Source: Calditrichota bacterium
Lineage (GTDB): Bacteria; Zhuqueibacterota; Zhuqueibacteria; Zhuqueibacterales; Geothermadaptataceae
Direction of reading: 5' to 3'
NCBI GenBank assembly: GCA_008501765.1
Contig: QQUE01000002.1
Coordinates: 154,520-218,519 of the forward strand
Length of the DNA: 64,000 nt
Of this stretch, positions 45,425 to 54,601 are shown piece by piece (the first letter of the stretch is position 1; every line of letters starts with the position of its first letter). The notes below the pieces were generated by a model. The model searched no databases. It saw only the letters and a program-made list of their open reading frames with translations, and was not told the DNA's origin. Position numbers and translations under genes: made by a program.

Positions 45425-46204
45425 ATGCCAAATTCAGCAATTTTCCTTTCCGATGCACATATTGGCGCAAACAGCCTGTCTGATGATAAAGCAAGGGAGC
45501 GAAAATTAATTCAATTTCTTGAACATTTTGCAGAACTTAATACTGACATATATATAGTAGGCGATCTGTACGAATTTTGGTTTGAATACAAGGAAGTTAT
45601 CCCAAACAAAAATATTCCGTTGCTGGCATGCTTATACAGGTTGGCTGAAGGCAATGCCCAGGTTCATTATATCCGTGGGAACCATGATTTATGGATTGGC
45701 TCCTTTTTCAGTGACGAACTGGGCATCGCTGTTCACAAAACTGCGATCGCGGTAAAAAGCGGCAACAAAAACATTTATGTGACCCACGGAGATGGGCTGG
45801 CCGCTCAGGACTCCGGATACCGATTGTTAAAAAGAATTTTCACCAACAAACTGAATATCAAGCTTTTTAGATGGATCCACCCAGACTTAGGTATTCCGTT
45901 AGCAAAAAAATTTAGCCAGGTCAGCCGTGACAAAGGTGAGCCGGATTTTGCATGGGAAACACAATACCGCGAGTTCGCCATATCAAAGCTGCTGGAAAAT
46001 TTTGACGGCTTTATTATGGGACATACACACTGGCCACTTCATGAAATTCTCTCGCAGAAGCATTATATCAATTTGGGAGACTGGATCAACCATTTTACTT
46101 ATTGTGAAGCCATCGATGGTAATTTAACACTTAAACAATGGCCATCGAAAAAAGTATACCAGGAGGCCAAGATCCGAACGGATTTTGACCACCATTTTAA
46201 ATAG
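45425..46204 (+). CDS. lpxH: UDP-2,3-diacylglucosamine pyrophosphatase-like (LpxH)
   Basis: The 259-residue calcineurin-like phosphoesterase has the metal-binding series SDAHIGA, GDLYEFWFEY, RGNHDLW, THGDGLA and GHTHWPLH. The GDxxEFW segment is typical of LpxH, which cleaves UDP-diacylglucosamine in lipid A synthesis; E. coli has GNRD where this has GNHD. Lipid A production would fit an outer-membrane-bearing cell. Other phosphoesterase functions remain possible. Confidence 0.8.
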   Translation: MPNSAIFLSDAHIGANSLSDDKARERKLIQFLEHFAELNTDIYIVGDLYEFWFEYKEVIPNKNIPLLACLYRLAEGNAQVHYIRGNHDLWIGSFFSDELGIAVHKTAIAVKSGNKNIYVTHGDGLAAQDSGYRLLKRIFTNKLNIKLFRWIHPDLGIPLAKKFSQVSRDKGEPDFAWETQYREFAISKLLENFDGFIMGHTHWPLHEILSQKHYINLGDWINHFTYCEAIDGNLTLKQWPSKKVYQEAKIRTDFDHHFK

Positions 46205-46374
46205 GCATCTCTCATTTCGAAAATCGAGATTTACCACAACAAATATGGATTCCAATGAATTTATATGTTTTCCGGCTATCGAACCGGAATAAAAAAATGA
46301 AACCACTGAAATTTTACAGTGTTTATATAAATGAAATTCCAACAATTTAAACGAGGAATGTGGGGCACTTCACT

Positions 46375-48510
46375 ATGTCAAAAAAAATATTAGTTTGGCT
46401 TATAATTTTCCTGATTTGTTTAACTGTCGGATATACCGGCTTCAATTTTCTTAACTCCGGCCTCCCCTCACTCTCAAAACTGGAAGACTACAAACCAAGT
46501 CTCGCATCCAAAGTATTTTCCCGCAATCTTGAACTTATTCATGAATTTTATTATCAGGAACGCCGGACTTACACTCCAATCGAAGAATTGCCTCCATTCA
46601 TGTGGCAGGCTATTGTTTCAATTGAAGATAGAAGATTTTTTAAACATTGGGGTTTGGATCCCGTTCGCAACATTAAAGCGATATTTGTAAATATTATGGC
46701 ACTTGGGATTGAAGAAGGTGCGAGCACATTAACCCAGCAATTGGCCCGCCAGCTTTATATGGAGCAAAGCCTTGAAAAAACTTTTTCGCGGAAGATTAGA
46801 GAACAAATTACAGCTGTTGAAATTGAACGAACTTACACGAAACGCGAAATCCTTGATATCTATCTTAATTACATGAACTATGGCCACGGATCCTATGGCG
46901 TCCATGCCGCTGCAAAATTTTATTTCGGAAAAGATGCACGTAAATTAAACATTCAGGAATGCGCCATGCTCGCAGGCTTGCTGCAGCGGCCCGCCAGCCT
47001 TAGCCCCTACGTCAATAGCGATAGAGCCAAACGACGAAGAAATCTTGTCCTGGCAGCTATGAACAAAATGAACTATTTGACCGATGAACAATACATTGAA
47101 ACCCGGGATAGCGAACTTGGCGTTCTGGCGGAAAAACCAACAAAAGCGAGTGGTGTCGCACCTTATTTTATCGAACATATTCGACAGGAGCTGGGAAAAC
47201 GCTATGGCATGGATTTATACAAAGCCGGACTAAAAATTTACACGACTTTAGACACACGCGCTCAGTTTCTTGCCGAAGAAATCAGCAAAACACAAATCGA
47301 AGTCATGCAGGTGAGAACCAACCGGCGATTGCAAAAAGACCTGGAAGAATTGGAAAAAATCATAACGCCTGACATTCAGCAGCAACTCGATTTGTCTCTG
47401 GCACAAATTGCGCGTGACACCGTTTTAACAGATTCACTTTTGACAACACTCTCACCAATTCAAATGGGCCTGATCTCCATCGAGCCAAAAACCGGGCATA
47501 TCCTTGCAATGATTGGCGGGCGTGATTTCGAAATGTATAAATTCAACCGTGCCACCCAGGCGCAAAGGCAGCCGGGTTCCGCATTTAAGCCTTTCCTCTA
47601 CACCGCCGTAATCGACAATAACTATTCGCCGACGCTGGAATTATTAAACCAGCCCGTCGTCGTTTTTCTCGAAAATGGTCAACGCTGGAGCCCACACAAT
47701 TATGGTGAAACAATGGGTGGATTGACCACGATTCGCGAAGGTCTAAAAAGAAGTCTCAATCTAATCTCTGTGCGGCTAATTCAGGAAGTCACCAACCCGA
47801 TAGTCGTGATCGATTATGCGAAAAAAATGGGCATATCAACCGAAATTCCAGCGGTTGATGCCATCGCCCTCGGAGCTGGATCGGTAATTCCTCTTGAAAT
47901 TACCTCTGCCTACAGTTCATTCGCCAATCAGGGCGTGCGCATGGAACCAATTACTATCATCCGGGTTGAAGACCAATTTGGTAATATTTTAGAGGAAAAC
48001 ATTCCCCAAGGAAAGGAAGTATTGCGTAAATCCACGGCCTACATCATGACAGATATGCTGAAATCTGTGCTTGTCGGCGGGACCGGAGCGCGCAGCCGGT
48101 GGTTGTATAAATTCTATCGGCCGGCCGGTGGAAAAACCGGAACCACCAACGATTATACGGATGCCTGGTTTGTTGGTTTTACACCTCAAATTGCTACCGG
48201 CGTCTGGTTTGGTTTTGACAATCCTGCGCAGCAACTGGGTTCAGGACAAACCGGGACTGTCGTAGCCCTGCCCGTGTGGGCACCCTACATGAAAGCTGTA
48301 CATGACTCACTCGGTCTACCGGAAGAAGATTTTATTATGCCGACCGATGTAGTCCGTGAAAAGGTATGCAAAGAATCAAAGCAACTCGCCACACCGGAGT
48401 GTCCCGACCCGTATGAAGAAATATTCATGACAGATTTTGCGCCAAAGAAAAAATGCGAGGTACATTCAACAATTCAAAACCGCACCCCCCGCAGGCGAAG
48501 AATTCGTTAA
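46375..48510 (+). CDS. mrcA: Class A penicillin-binding protein 1A
   Basis: The protein of about 711 residues has a transmembrane helix, then a GT51 glycosyltransferase domain (EDRRFFKHWGLDP with the catalytic Glu, STLTQQLARQLY), then the transpeptidase with SxxK (GSAFKPF), SxN (RSLN) and KTG (GGKTGTTNDYTDAWF). It polymerises and cross-links peptidoglycan. A GTG at 46360 is possible; the ATG at 46375 gives a better hydrophobic N-terminus. The terminator at 48521 closes it. Confidence 0.95.
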   Translation: MSKKILVWLIIFLICLTVGYTGFNFLNSGLPSLSKLEDYKPSLASKVFSRNLELIHEFYYQERRTYTPIEELPPFMWQAIVSIEDRRFFKHWGLDPVRNIKAIFVNIMALGIEEGASTLTQQLARQLYMEQSLEKTFSRKIREQITAVEIERTYTKREILDIYLNYMNYGHGSYGVHAAAKFYFGKDARKLNIQECAMLAGLLQRPASLSPYVNSDRAKRRRNLVLAAMNKMNYLTDEQYIETRDSELGVLAEKPTKASGVAPYFIEHIRQELGKRYGMDLYKAGLKIYTTLDTRAQFLAEEISKTQIEVMQVRTNRRLQKDLEELEKIITPDIQQQLDLSLAQIARDTVLTDSLLTTLSPIQMGLISIEPKTGHILAMIGGRDFEMYKFNRATQAQRQPGSAFKPFLYTAVIDNNYSPTLELLNQPVVVFLENGQRWSPHNYGETMGGLTTIREGLKRSLNLISVRLIQEVTNPIVVIDYAKKMGISTEIPAVDAIALGAGSVIPLEITSAYSSFANQGVRMEPITIIRVEDQFGNILEENIPQGKEVLRKSTAYIMTDMLKSVLVGGTGARSRWLYKFYRPAGGKTGTTNDYTDAWFVGFTPQIATGVWFGFDNPAQQLGSGQTGTVVALPVWAPYMKAVHDSLGLPEEDFIMPTDVVREKVCKESKQLATPECPDPYEEIFMTDFAPKKKCEVHSTIQNRTPRRRRIR

Positions 48511-48835
48511 GTTCAGAAAAGCCGGTTGATTATTTTTTTCCAATTGACTGGCCACTTTTTTCACCCTCCGCAATTTTATAGCTGTTCGACTATTTCTGCC
48601 TTCCAATGTGTTTGATGCACACCCATTTATCAATTAGAAAAATAAGCATTTCACCCGAAAAGGCTTGCCCAATTTAACAAAATAGATTAAATTGTTTAAA
48701 TTAATTAAATTAACCAACAGGCTATCAGCATTCCCATTTAAATTTTCACTTTTTGAATATCAGGCATAACCACATTATTTCTGGAGTCCCTGGATTGAGA
48801 AAATTTTTCAGATTTAAAATTAACCTTTTTATGAG
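48511..48835. other. Intergenic region before the ROK regulator
   Basis: After the terminator (48521-48560) I see only AT-rich sequence, probably carrying the promoter for the ROK gene. No gene or clear repeat is visible. Confidence 0.5.
48521..48560 (+). terminator. Terminator of the penicillin-binding protein gene
   Basis: GCCGGTTGATT pairs with AATTGACTGGC using three G-T wobbles and is followed by CACTTTTTT. Confidence 0.6.
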
Positions 48836-50044
48836 ATGGAGTGTTATTTGCGAACATTAAGAGGAATTAACGAAATTCGCGTTGTTCGAGCGCTTTGCGA
48901 AGAAGGCGCTCTTTCGCGAGCTGCTCTCGCCAATATGTTGAATTTATCTCGCGCGGCCCTCACGATAATAACACAGAAACTGGCTGATAAAAATTTGATT
49001 CTCGAAGTTGGAAAAGGCACATCGACGGATCGCGGTGGCCGCCGCGAAGTTTTGCTTTCCGTAAATCAACGTGCCGGTATCATTCTATCCATTGAACTCG
49101 AAGTAGAATACGCACAATTTGCCATGATGGATATCAATGCTGCCTTCATTGACCGCGGACGGATAACCTACGCCAAGGAAACCCCGATCGAAAAAATCCT
49201 TGATGAAATTATTCTCAAATTAAAAGCGTTTATCGAAAAAGAAAATATCTACGAAAAACATATTATCGGGGTTGGAATTTGCCTCCCGGGGATACTCGAT
49301 TACGACAAAGGAACCCTGCGGGAATCATACACTTTGGGGCGCTGGCAGGACTTTCGACTCCGTGAATACATTGAAAATAATTTAAACTTGCCAACCTTTA
49401 TCGAAAATGATGTAAAAGCGTTGACACTGGGTGAATTCCAGTTTGGCGCCGGTAAAAATGTAACCGATCTCGTTTGTTTGTGGATAGGCGACGGCATAGG
49501 AGCCGGCATTATCGTTAACAATCAACTTTTGCACGGCTCCACTTCAAGTGCCGGCGAAATTGGTTATAATGAAGACAAGCTTTTGCTCCTCAAAGAAGAT
49601 GCCCTTCTGGTAAATGATGCTGATAAAAACTGGGGCCAAATTCTTACGCTCAATAATTTACGCTCTGCCGTCCGGCGCGGAAAGGAACAAGGCTGGCAAA
49701 CTGAACTGGAGATGAATGCAACCATCGAACAGATTATCGAGGCAGCAGAGGCCAACGATCCGCTGGCACTGCATTTGTTTAAATTATTCGGCAAAATTTT
49801 AGGTTCAGTTTGCTCAAATTTAATCTACACATTAAATCCACCATTGGTTATTTTAAGTGGTGCTCTCTTCGAAGAATCAACGATTGTGGTTGATGAAATA
49901 AGACAATATGTGGCAAAAGGAATTCTGCGGACACCCATCGAAAGTGTGTCGATAAAATCGGCAAAATTAGGCGAAGAGGCCATGCTGCTCGGTGCCGCAG
50001 CGCTCGTTCTCGATGATCTTTTCCATTTTCCAGTTTACCATTAA
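48836..50044 (+). CDS. ROK-family transcriptional regulator (NagC/XylR-like)
   Basis: The 402-residue protein has a winged helix-turn-helix (EGALSRAALANMLNLSRAAL) and a ROK domain (VGICLPGILDYD, IENDVKALTLGEF, WIGDGIGAGIIVN). The zinc motif of ROK proteins (CXCGXXGCXE) is absent: the position reads SSAGEIGYNED. The sugar-kinase DxGGT loop is also gone (LSIELEVEYAQ), so it should be a regulator without kinase activity. A TTG just downstream (after GGAG) is an alternative start. Confidence 0.88.
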   Translation: MECYLRTLRGINEIRVVRALCEEGALSRAALANMLNLSRAALTIITQKLADKNLILEVGKGTSTDRGGRREVLLSVNQRAGIILSIELEVEYAQFAMMDINAAFIDRGRITYAKETPIEKILDEIILKLKAFIEKENIYEKHIIGVGICLPGILDYDKGTLRESYTLGRWQDFRLREYIENNLNLPTFIENDVKALTLGEFQFGAGKNVTDLVCLWIGDGIGAGIIVNNQLLHGSTSSAGEIGYNEDKLLLLKEDALLVNDADKNWGQILTLNNLRSAVRRGKEQGWQTELEMNATIEQIIEAAEANDPLALHLFKLFGKILGSVCSNLIYTLNPPLVILSGALFEESTIVVDEIRQYVAKGILRTPIESVSIKSAKLGEEAMLLGAAALVLDDLFHFPVYH

Positions 50045-50237
50045 ATTTTTCTCTTTTTCCATTTACAGTTTACAAATTAAAGCCTATTGCAGACAACCGA
50101 ATGCACGTCATCCTTTAACATTATAAATATCCAATCTGATTCTGCACCAAATTCACCTGCACCAGAAATTATGTAATAATTGGACATAAACGCATAATAA
50201 AACCAATCATTTAGCTCACGAAAAAAAAGACGGCACT

Positions 50238-50924
50238 ATGGAAGAACGTAAAAATATCCTTTTACAGTTGTTGCAATACCCCATGCTCATTTTATCCATC
50301 ATCCTCGGCATGGCTCTCATCAGCTTTCTTTTTCAGATTGATTTCAGCCGTTTGAGCAAGGTCGGCCCCGAAGGCATCGAATTTTACGAAGACAGAGAAC
50401 GGGAAATTTCCGGCGTCTTTTCCGATCTTGAAACGCGGATGAATGAACTTGCCTCGAAAGTTGAATTTTTAGAAAGCCGGCTCGCCGAACCTGAACAGGA
50501 AAAACTGTTGCAGCGTGCAATTGAGCAATTTGAAGAGACTCAGATCACTTCAACAAAAACAGCCCAATTGGCGCGCTCGTCATCGCAGGCAAAAGAATCA
50601 TTATTGGCGGGCCGCTCCGGCTATATTTGGATTGGCGATTGGGGTGAGAAAAATAAAGCATGGCAGCGACTGACAATCGTTCAAGTTGAGGGCGAAGAGA
50701 TCCGTCTCGAACCGGAAGCTATTCTCCCGGGCATGAAGTTTCGTGTGAGCGGAAACATGGTCTTGCGTGATGGTAAACCGGATGATTCCCCCAGCTATTA
50801 CCGGTCAAAAGAATCAATAGGCACGATTCCCAAAGGCAGTAAAATTCTTACGCTGGAATCGCCGGTGCGCTACGATAGAAGATTTACAATCCAGTGTTGG
50901 ATGAAAGTTGAAGTTCTTGAATAA
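50238..50924 (+). CDS. Membrane-anchored coiled-coil protein of unknown function
   Basis: The 228-residue protein has one transmembrane helix (about 13-33), a predicted coiled coil (45-95, with many Glu and Leu), and a C-terminal beta-rich domain (130-225) with GYIWIGDWGEKNKAWQRL and TIPKGSKILTLESPV that looks SH3-like. I do not recognise a family. It lies just before the amidase cassette and on the same strand. Confidence 0.7.
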   Translation: MEERKNILLQLLQYPMLILSIILGMALISFLFQIDFSRLSKVGPEGIEFYEDREREISGVFSDLETRMNELASKVEFLESRLAEPEQEKLLQRAIEQFEETQITSTKTAQLARSSSQAKESLLAGRSGYIWIGDWGEKNKAWQRLTIVQVEGEEIRLEPEAILPGMKFRVSGNMVLRDGKPDDSPSYYRSKESIGTIPKGSKILTLESPVRYDRRFTIQCWMKVEVLE

Positions 50925-50945
50925 AAACAAATTCTATTATTGATT

Positions 50946-50971
50946 AGGCCTTTAGCTCTGCGGCCTTTTTC
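50946..50971 (+). terminator. Weak terminator after the coiled-coil protein
   Basis: AGGCC pairs with GGCCT (5 bp) around an 11-base loop and runs into TTTTTC. Confidence 0.45.
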
Positions 50972-50983
50972 TTAAACGGCCTT

Positions 50984-51142
50984 CGAAAAATGGCGTTAAG
51001 AACTTTTTGAGAATTTCCGTTAAGAATCATTTTTTGTTTGAGCGCAGCGAGTTTAAAATGATTTAGGAAATTCTCAAAAAGTTTAGCCATTTTTCGTCAG
51101 CCTTGATTTTTTTGTTTCTTTTTTGATCAAGCAAAAAAGAAA
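50984..51142. repeat. Composite intergenic repeat: long imperfect hairpin plus T/A hairpin
   Basis: CGAAAAATGGC..CTTTTTGAGAATTTCC..ATCATTTT on the left matches the reverse complement on the right (50984-51096). The left arm carries GTTAAGAA where the right has TAAA, twice. The loop is TTTGAGCGCAGCGAGTTT. Then TTTCTTTTTTG and CAAAAAAGAAA (51115-51142) pair around ATCAAG. Similar sequence ('CCTTGATTTTTTTGTTTC') is, from memory, common between genes in FCB bacteria. Confidence 0.65.
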
Positions 51143-51255
51143 ATTCATAACACATTAAAAATTTTGCGATTAGATTAAGTACAGCGGAGCTAAGATCACA
51201 ATCAATTCTATTATTGTAAGTCAAATAGCCAATCAATATAAATTCAGGAGGTCAA

Positions 51256-51855
51256 ATGGGGATTATTTGCACAGATGCCGGACACGGCGGAACAGACAGT
51301 GGTGCTGCCTGGGGAAATATGCTGGAAAAAAATCTCAATTTGGCTTATACACTTTCGCTGAATACAGAACTTAGAAAACGCGGCCATCTGGTTTTTACAA
51401 CACGGGAGAAGGATGTGACTTTTCCTCTCGGCACGCGTTGTAAACTGGTTAACAGCCACCATCGGGACAAGCAGCCAGAATTCGATGCGATTATTTCGCT
51501 TCATTGCAATGTGGCGGCAAAAAAAGACCCGCAAACAGGGAAGTATATTGCCTACGCTGACCGCCGGGGTTTTTATGCAATTTACAGCGAAGAATCGGCA
51601 AACAGCACCAAACTGGCGCAATCCATCGCCGATCAGGTCAAAATCAATGGAATTCCCCGCAAACACGAAGGTATGCTGTCAACAATCGCCCTCGGCAGAA
51701 CTCTCGCCTGGATTCACAAAACCGTTCCACCAGCAACATTGCTGGAATTGGGCTTTATGACGAATCCACAGGAATTGGCTGATTTACGAGACCCGGCTTA
51801 TCTGAAAGTGATGGTTAAAAGTGTCGCTGATGGCGTAGAAAATTTTATCAAATAA
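51256..51855 (+). CDS. N-acetylmuramoyl-L-alanine amidase (Amidase_3) without signal peptide
   Basis: The 199-residue protein is a complete Amidase_3 domain with zinc ligands in TDAGHGGTDSG (His), the conserved Glu in MLEKNLNL, SLHCNVA (His) and catalytic Glu in LLELGFMTN. There is no signal peptide and no SPOR or other wall-binding domain. It therefore resembles a phage endolysin that needs a holin rather than a cell-division AmiC. AGGAGGT precedes the ATG. Two small membrane protein genes follow in the same direction. Confidence 0.92.
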   Translation: MGIICTDAGHGGTDSGAAWGNMLEKNLNLAYTLSLNTELRKRGHLVFTTREKDVTFPLGTRCKLVNSHHRDKQPEFDAIISLHCNVAAKKDPQTGKYIAYADRRGFYAIYSEESANSTKLAQSIADQVKINGIPRKHEGMLSTIALGRTLAWIHKTVPPATLLELGFMTNPQELADLRDPAYLKVMVKSVADGVENFIK

Positions 51856-51870
51856 AACTTAGAGGGAAAT

Positions 51871-52260
51871 ATGGGAAATACTTCAGGTAAACCAAGCAAT
51901 TGGCTGCTAAAAAACTCAAGCGGTTACCCGGATTTCTTATTTACGATATTAACATATTCGATGCTGCTCTTATTATTCGTCACTATTTGTTGGGTAGGAT
52001 TCGGAATTTTATCGTTTAAATATGCCGGAACGGATAAAGCAGAAACTTTATTAAAAGTGATGGGTAGCATGCAAACCGGACTAATTTCACTCGTGGGCGT
52101 AGTTTTTGGTCTCGCCGGCAGTTATACCGTGCGGCGCTTCAAGCGCGATGAACATACGGTGGAACTACAGGCTTTGAATGGAACGGGTCACGGTGATTCC
52201 CCACCAAAAATTGCAACGGAAGACAACCTACAGCTTGTTGAAGACGAGGAGGACATTTAA
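51871..52260 (+). CDS. Small two-helix membrane protein, possibly holin-like
   Basis: The 129-residue protein has two transmembrane segments (about 23-48 and 66-86), a basic segment after the second (RRFKRDEH) and an acidic tail (VEDEEDI). Size and topology resemble two-helix phage holins, but no family is recognised. It lies 15 bases after the amidase gene and its stop overlaps the next start (TAATG). Confidence 0.65.
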   Translation: MGNTSGKPSNWLLKNSSGYPDFLFTILTYSMLLLLFVTICWVGFGILSFKYAGTDKAETLLKVMGSMQTGLISLVGVVFGLAGSYTVRRFKRDEHTVELQALNGTGHGDSPPKIATEDNLQLVEDEEDI

Positions 52261-52823
52261 TGAATTTTTCAGCTTATATCGATTTGGCCATTCTCGCTGT
52301 TCCATTTTTAATTGCACTATATATTATTATCCGCTTCGTGGCGCCAAAGCGGCCAAAACTTGGCTTGGCCCTGGTGGGAATAACAGGAATTCTTGGCGGT
52401 ATTTTAATCAAACGCCGGATGAATAAAATTTTTGCTGTTGAAGAAAAAATTGCCGAGGACAGCGAACCGATGCGAAAATTTAAAAACCGGCAAAAAAGAC
52501 GCAACGAATCGGTCATTGCAAATGATGAGGCTACTAAATTATTGCAAGAACAACGTGACAAGCTCGCTAAACACAGCGAAAAAAACGCGACAAAAATAGC
52601 CATTCTGGATAAAGAAATTGCCGAACGCCAGGAACTTTCCACGAAATTATTGCAGGATGCCGATGCCCTGTTGACGCCGGGAAATTCAGGTGATGGCAGC
52701 CGGTCCGTAAACACTGCCGGAACCATAGAAACGGATCAGGAAGAAATGCCCTCATCTGAAGAAAATGGTTCAAATTTCCCGATGCGCAAGTTGCGTGGTT
52801 TTAGCTTAACTGAAGTAAAATGA
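52260..52823 (+). CDS. Membrane protein with coiled-coil, possibly spanin-like
   Basis: The 187-residue protein has two transmembrane helices close to the N-terminus (about 8-26 and 33-50), then a basic, Lys/Glu-rich coiled coil (about 55-135) and a Ser/Glu-rich tail. The gene shares one base with the preceding stop. A phage i-spanin or a tail-tube partner are possible, but neither is established. Confidence 0.6.
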   Translation: MNFSAYIDLAILAVPFLIALYIIIRFVAPKRPKLGLALVGITGILGGILIKRRMNKIFAVEEKIAEDSEPMRKFKNRQKRRNESVIANDEATKLLQEQRDKLAKHSEKNATKIAILDKEIAERQELSTKLLQDADALLTPGNSGDGSRSVNTAGTIETDQEEMPSSEENGSNFPMRKLRGFSLTEVK

Positions 52824-52896
52824 TGCGTCACTGCAAGCATGAGCGAGGCATTGCAGGGTAAAATTCATTTTATAAATATAAGAGGTTGAATTAAAA

Positions 52897-53433
52897 TTGA
52901 AATCTCACAATAACGCCGTAGTTATCATTCCTCCGGAGGATGTCTGGGAACCGATCCAGGCTATCCGCAGCAAACACGACCGCGCTTTCTGGCGCTGGAT
53001 GCCGCACATTACCCTGATCCATCCCTTCCGGAAATTGCCTGAGCACCCCTTGTTGAAAAAGCATTTTGAAGAACAGTTATTCTCCTTTACAACTTTTGAA
53101 ATACATCTCAAATCGGTACAATATTTTATGCATAAAAGTTCCGGTTTTACTATCTGGCTGGATCCGGAGCCAAGCCCATCGATTATTCAATTGCAGGCAG
53201 AAATCCAGCAAATTGTCCCGGATTGCAACGATGTGCATTTATTTCCCGCAGGTTTTCATCCTCATTTAACCATCGCTAGCGGTAAAGGGGTTGAGCAATT
53301 TTCCCTGCTGTTGAATGCCATAAAAAAACAATGGAAACCCCTCTCTTTTAAAGTCTCGAATATCTATTTATTACACCGGGGGAAGCTACCCGAGGACAGA
53401 TTTATCATTTCAGAAGTAGTAAAACTCAGTTGA
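52897..53433 (+). CDS. 2'-5' RNA ligase family (2H phosphoesterase-like) protein
   Basis: The 178-residue protein has the two HxTx-type motifs of the 2H family: MPHITLIHPF and FHPHLTIASG, about 95 residues apart. Family members hydrolyse cyclic phosphodiesters or ligate RNA with a 2'-5' bond. The start is a TTG at 52897 with GAGG eleven bases upstream. The physiological substrate is unknown. Confidence 0.85.
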   Translation: MKSHNNAVVIIPPEDVWEPIQAIRSKHDRAFWRWMPHITLIHPFRKLPEHPLLKKHFEEQLFSFTTFEIHLKSVQYFMHKSSGFTIWLDPEPSPSIIQLQAEIQQIVPDCNDVHLFPAGFHPHLTIASGKGVEQFSLLLNAIKKQWKPLSFKVSNIYLLHRGKLPEDRFIISEVVKLS

Positions 53434-53469
53434 AAACGCATTTTTACCAAGCAGAAATAAACCAGGATT

Positions 53470-54585
53470 ATGAATTTCGATTTTCACACTATCTCTGAAC
53501 CAACTCTCCTTCTCAAAGCCGGCATCGCCATCAAACAGATCGCTCGAATGAGCGAAAAAGCTCAAAAGAATGGTGTGATATTTCGACCTCATTTTAAAAC
53601 ACATCAATCCGCAGAAGTCGCGGAATGGTTTCGGGAGTTTGGAACGACTAAAATCACCGTTTCCTCGCTGGCGATGGCAGAATATTTTGCTGCGCACAAC
53701 TGGCGAGATATTACGCTGGCCTTTTCCGTAAACCCACGCCAAATAAAAACGATCGATGCCTTGGCAAAAAAAATTAAGCTGAACTTGCTTATCGAGAATA
53801 CCGAAGTAGCTGAAAGCCTGGTTTCACATTTAAAATCTCAGGCAGGCATTTTTATTAAAATTGATACAGGATATCATCGAACAGGCCTACCTTGGGATGC
53901 GAGTGAGAAAGTGTTAAAACTCATCAAAATAATTGAAAATTGTCCAAATCTACATTTTAAAGGGCTATTAGCGCACTCCGGCCACAGTTATAAAAGCACT
54001 TCCAAAGAACAAATCTTAAAAGTTTATGATGCCACCGTTGAGCGGCTCACCAACTTAAAATCCAATATTGAAAAGTCATACGCGAAAGATTTCATACTTT
54101 CAATTGGCGACACACCCTGTTGCAGCATCGTTGAAAAATTTGCCGGTATTGATGAAATTCGGCCAGGAAATTTTGTTTTTTACGATGTCATGCAATATCA
54201 ATTAAACGCATGCACCACAGAAGACATTGCCCTGACGATGGCCTGTCCAGTGGTGGCCAAACACGAATCCAGGCAGCAGATTGTTATCCATGGCGGTGCC
54301 GTGCATCTTTCAAAAGATTCGCTGCTTATCAATAATAAAATAAAACACTTCGGACTGGTCGTTCCACTCTCGGACGACGAGGGCTGGGGTGAGGTCTACA
54401 AAAACTCGTACGTATGTTCCGTTTCACAGGAACATGGAATAATTCAGGCTGAAAATGAGTTGTTCGAATCGACCCAAATTGGCGATCTCGTTGGTATATT
54501 GCCTGTGCATTCCTGCCTGGCAGTCAATTTGATGAAAAGCTATATCACCTGCGAGGGTACTAAAATCACCATTCCCCACTTATAA
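53470..54585 (+). CDS. D-threonine aldolase/D-serine dehydratase-like PLP enzyme
   Basis: The 371-residue protein is a fold-type III PLP enzyme: PLP lysine in FRPHFKTHQS (Lys43), KIDTGYHRTGL, SIGDTPCCS and the metal-binding PVHSCLAV near the C-terminus. Family members act on D-threonine, D-serine or 3-hydroxy-D-aspartate with a metal ion. Which of these it uses cannot be told. It starts 36 bases after the RNA-ligase-like gene. Confidence 0.88.
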   Translation: MNFDFHTISEPTLLLKAGIAIKQIARMSEKAQKNGVIFRPHFKTHQSAEVAEWFREFGTTKITVSSLAMAEYFAAHNWRDITLAFSVNPRQIKTIDALAKKIKLNLLIENTEVAESLVSHLKSQAGIFIKIDTGYHRTGLPWDASEKVLKLIKIIENCPNLHFKGLLAHSGHSYKSTSKEQILKVYDATVERLTNLKSNIEKSYAKDFILSIGDTPCCSIVEKFAGIDEIRPGNFVFYDVMQYQLNACTTEDIALTMACPVVAKHESRQQIVIHGGAVHLSKDSLLINNKIKHFGLVVPLSDDEGWGEVYKNSYVCSVSQEHGIIQAENELFESTQIGDLVGILPVHSCLAVNLMKSYITCEGTKITIPHL

Positions 54586-54601
54586 AGAGGAGAGCGAAAC
54601 G

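Larger units (their letters stand above)
50925..51255. other. Intergenic region filled by repeat hairpins
   Basis: It contains a terminator-like stem (50946-50966), a long imperfect hairpin (50984-51096) and a T/A-rich hairpin (51115-51142). The stretch before 51256 includes the AGGAGGT ribosome site of the amidase gene. Confidence 0.6.

Noticed and set aside
52824-52860. CTGCAA...TTGCAG hairpin after the coiled-coil gene
   Set aside because: Only 6 bp, no T run; resembles a degenerate intergenic repeat but too weak to call.
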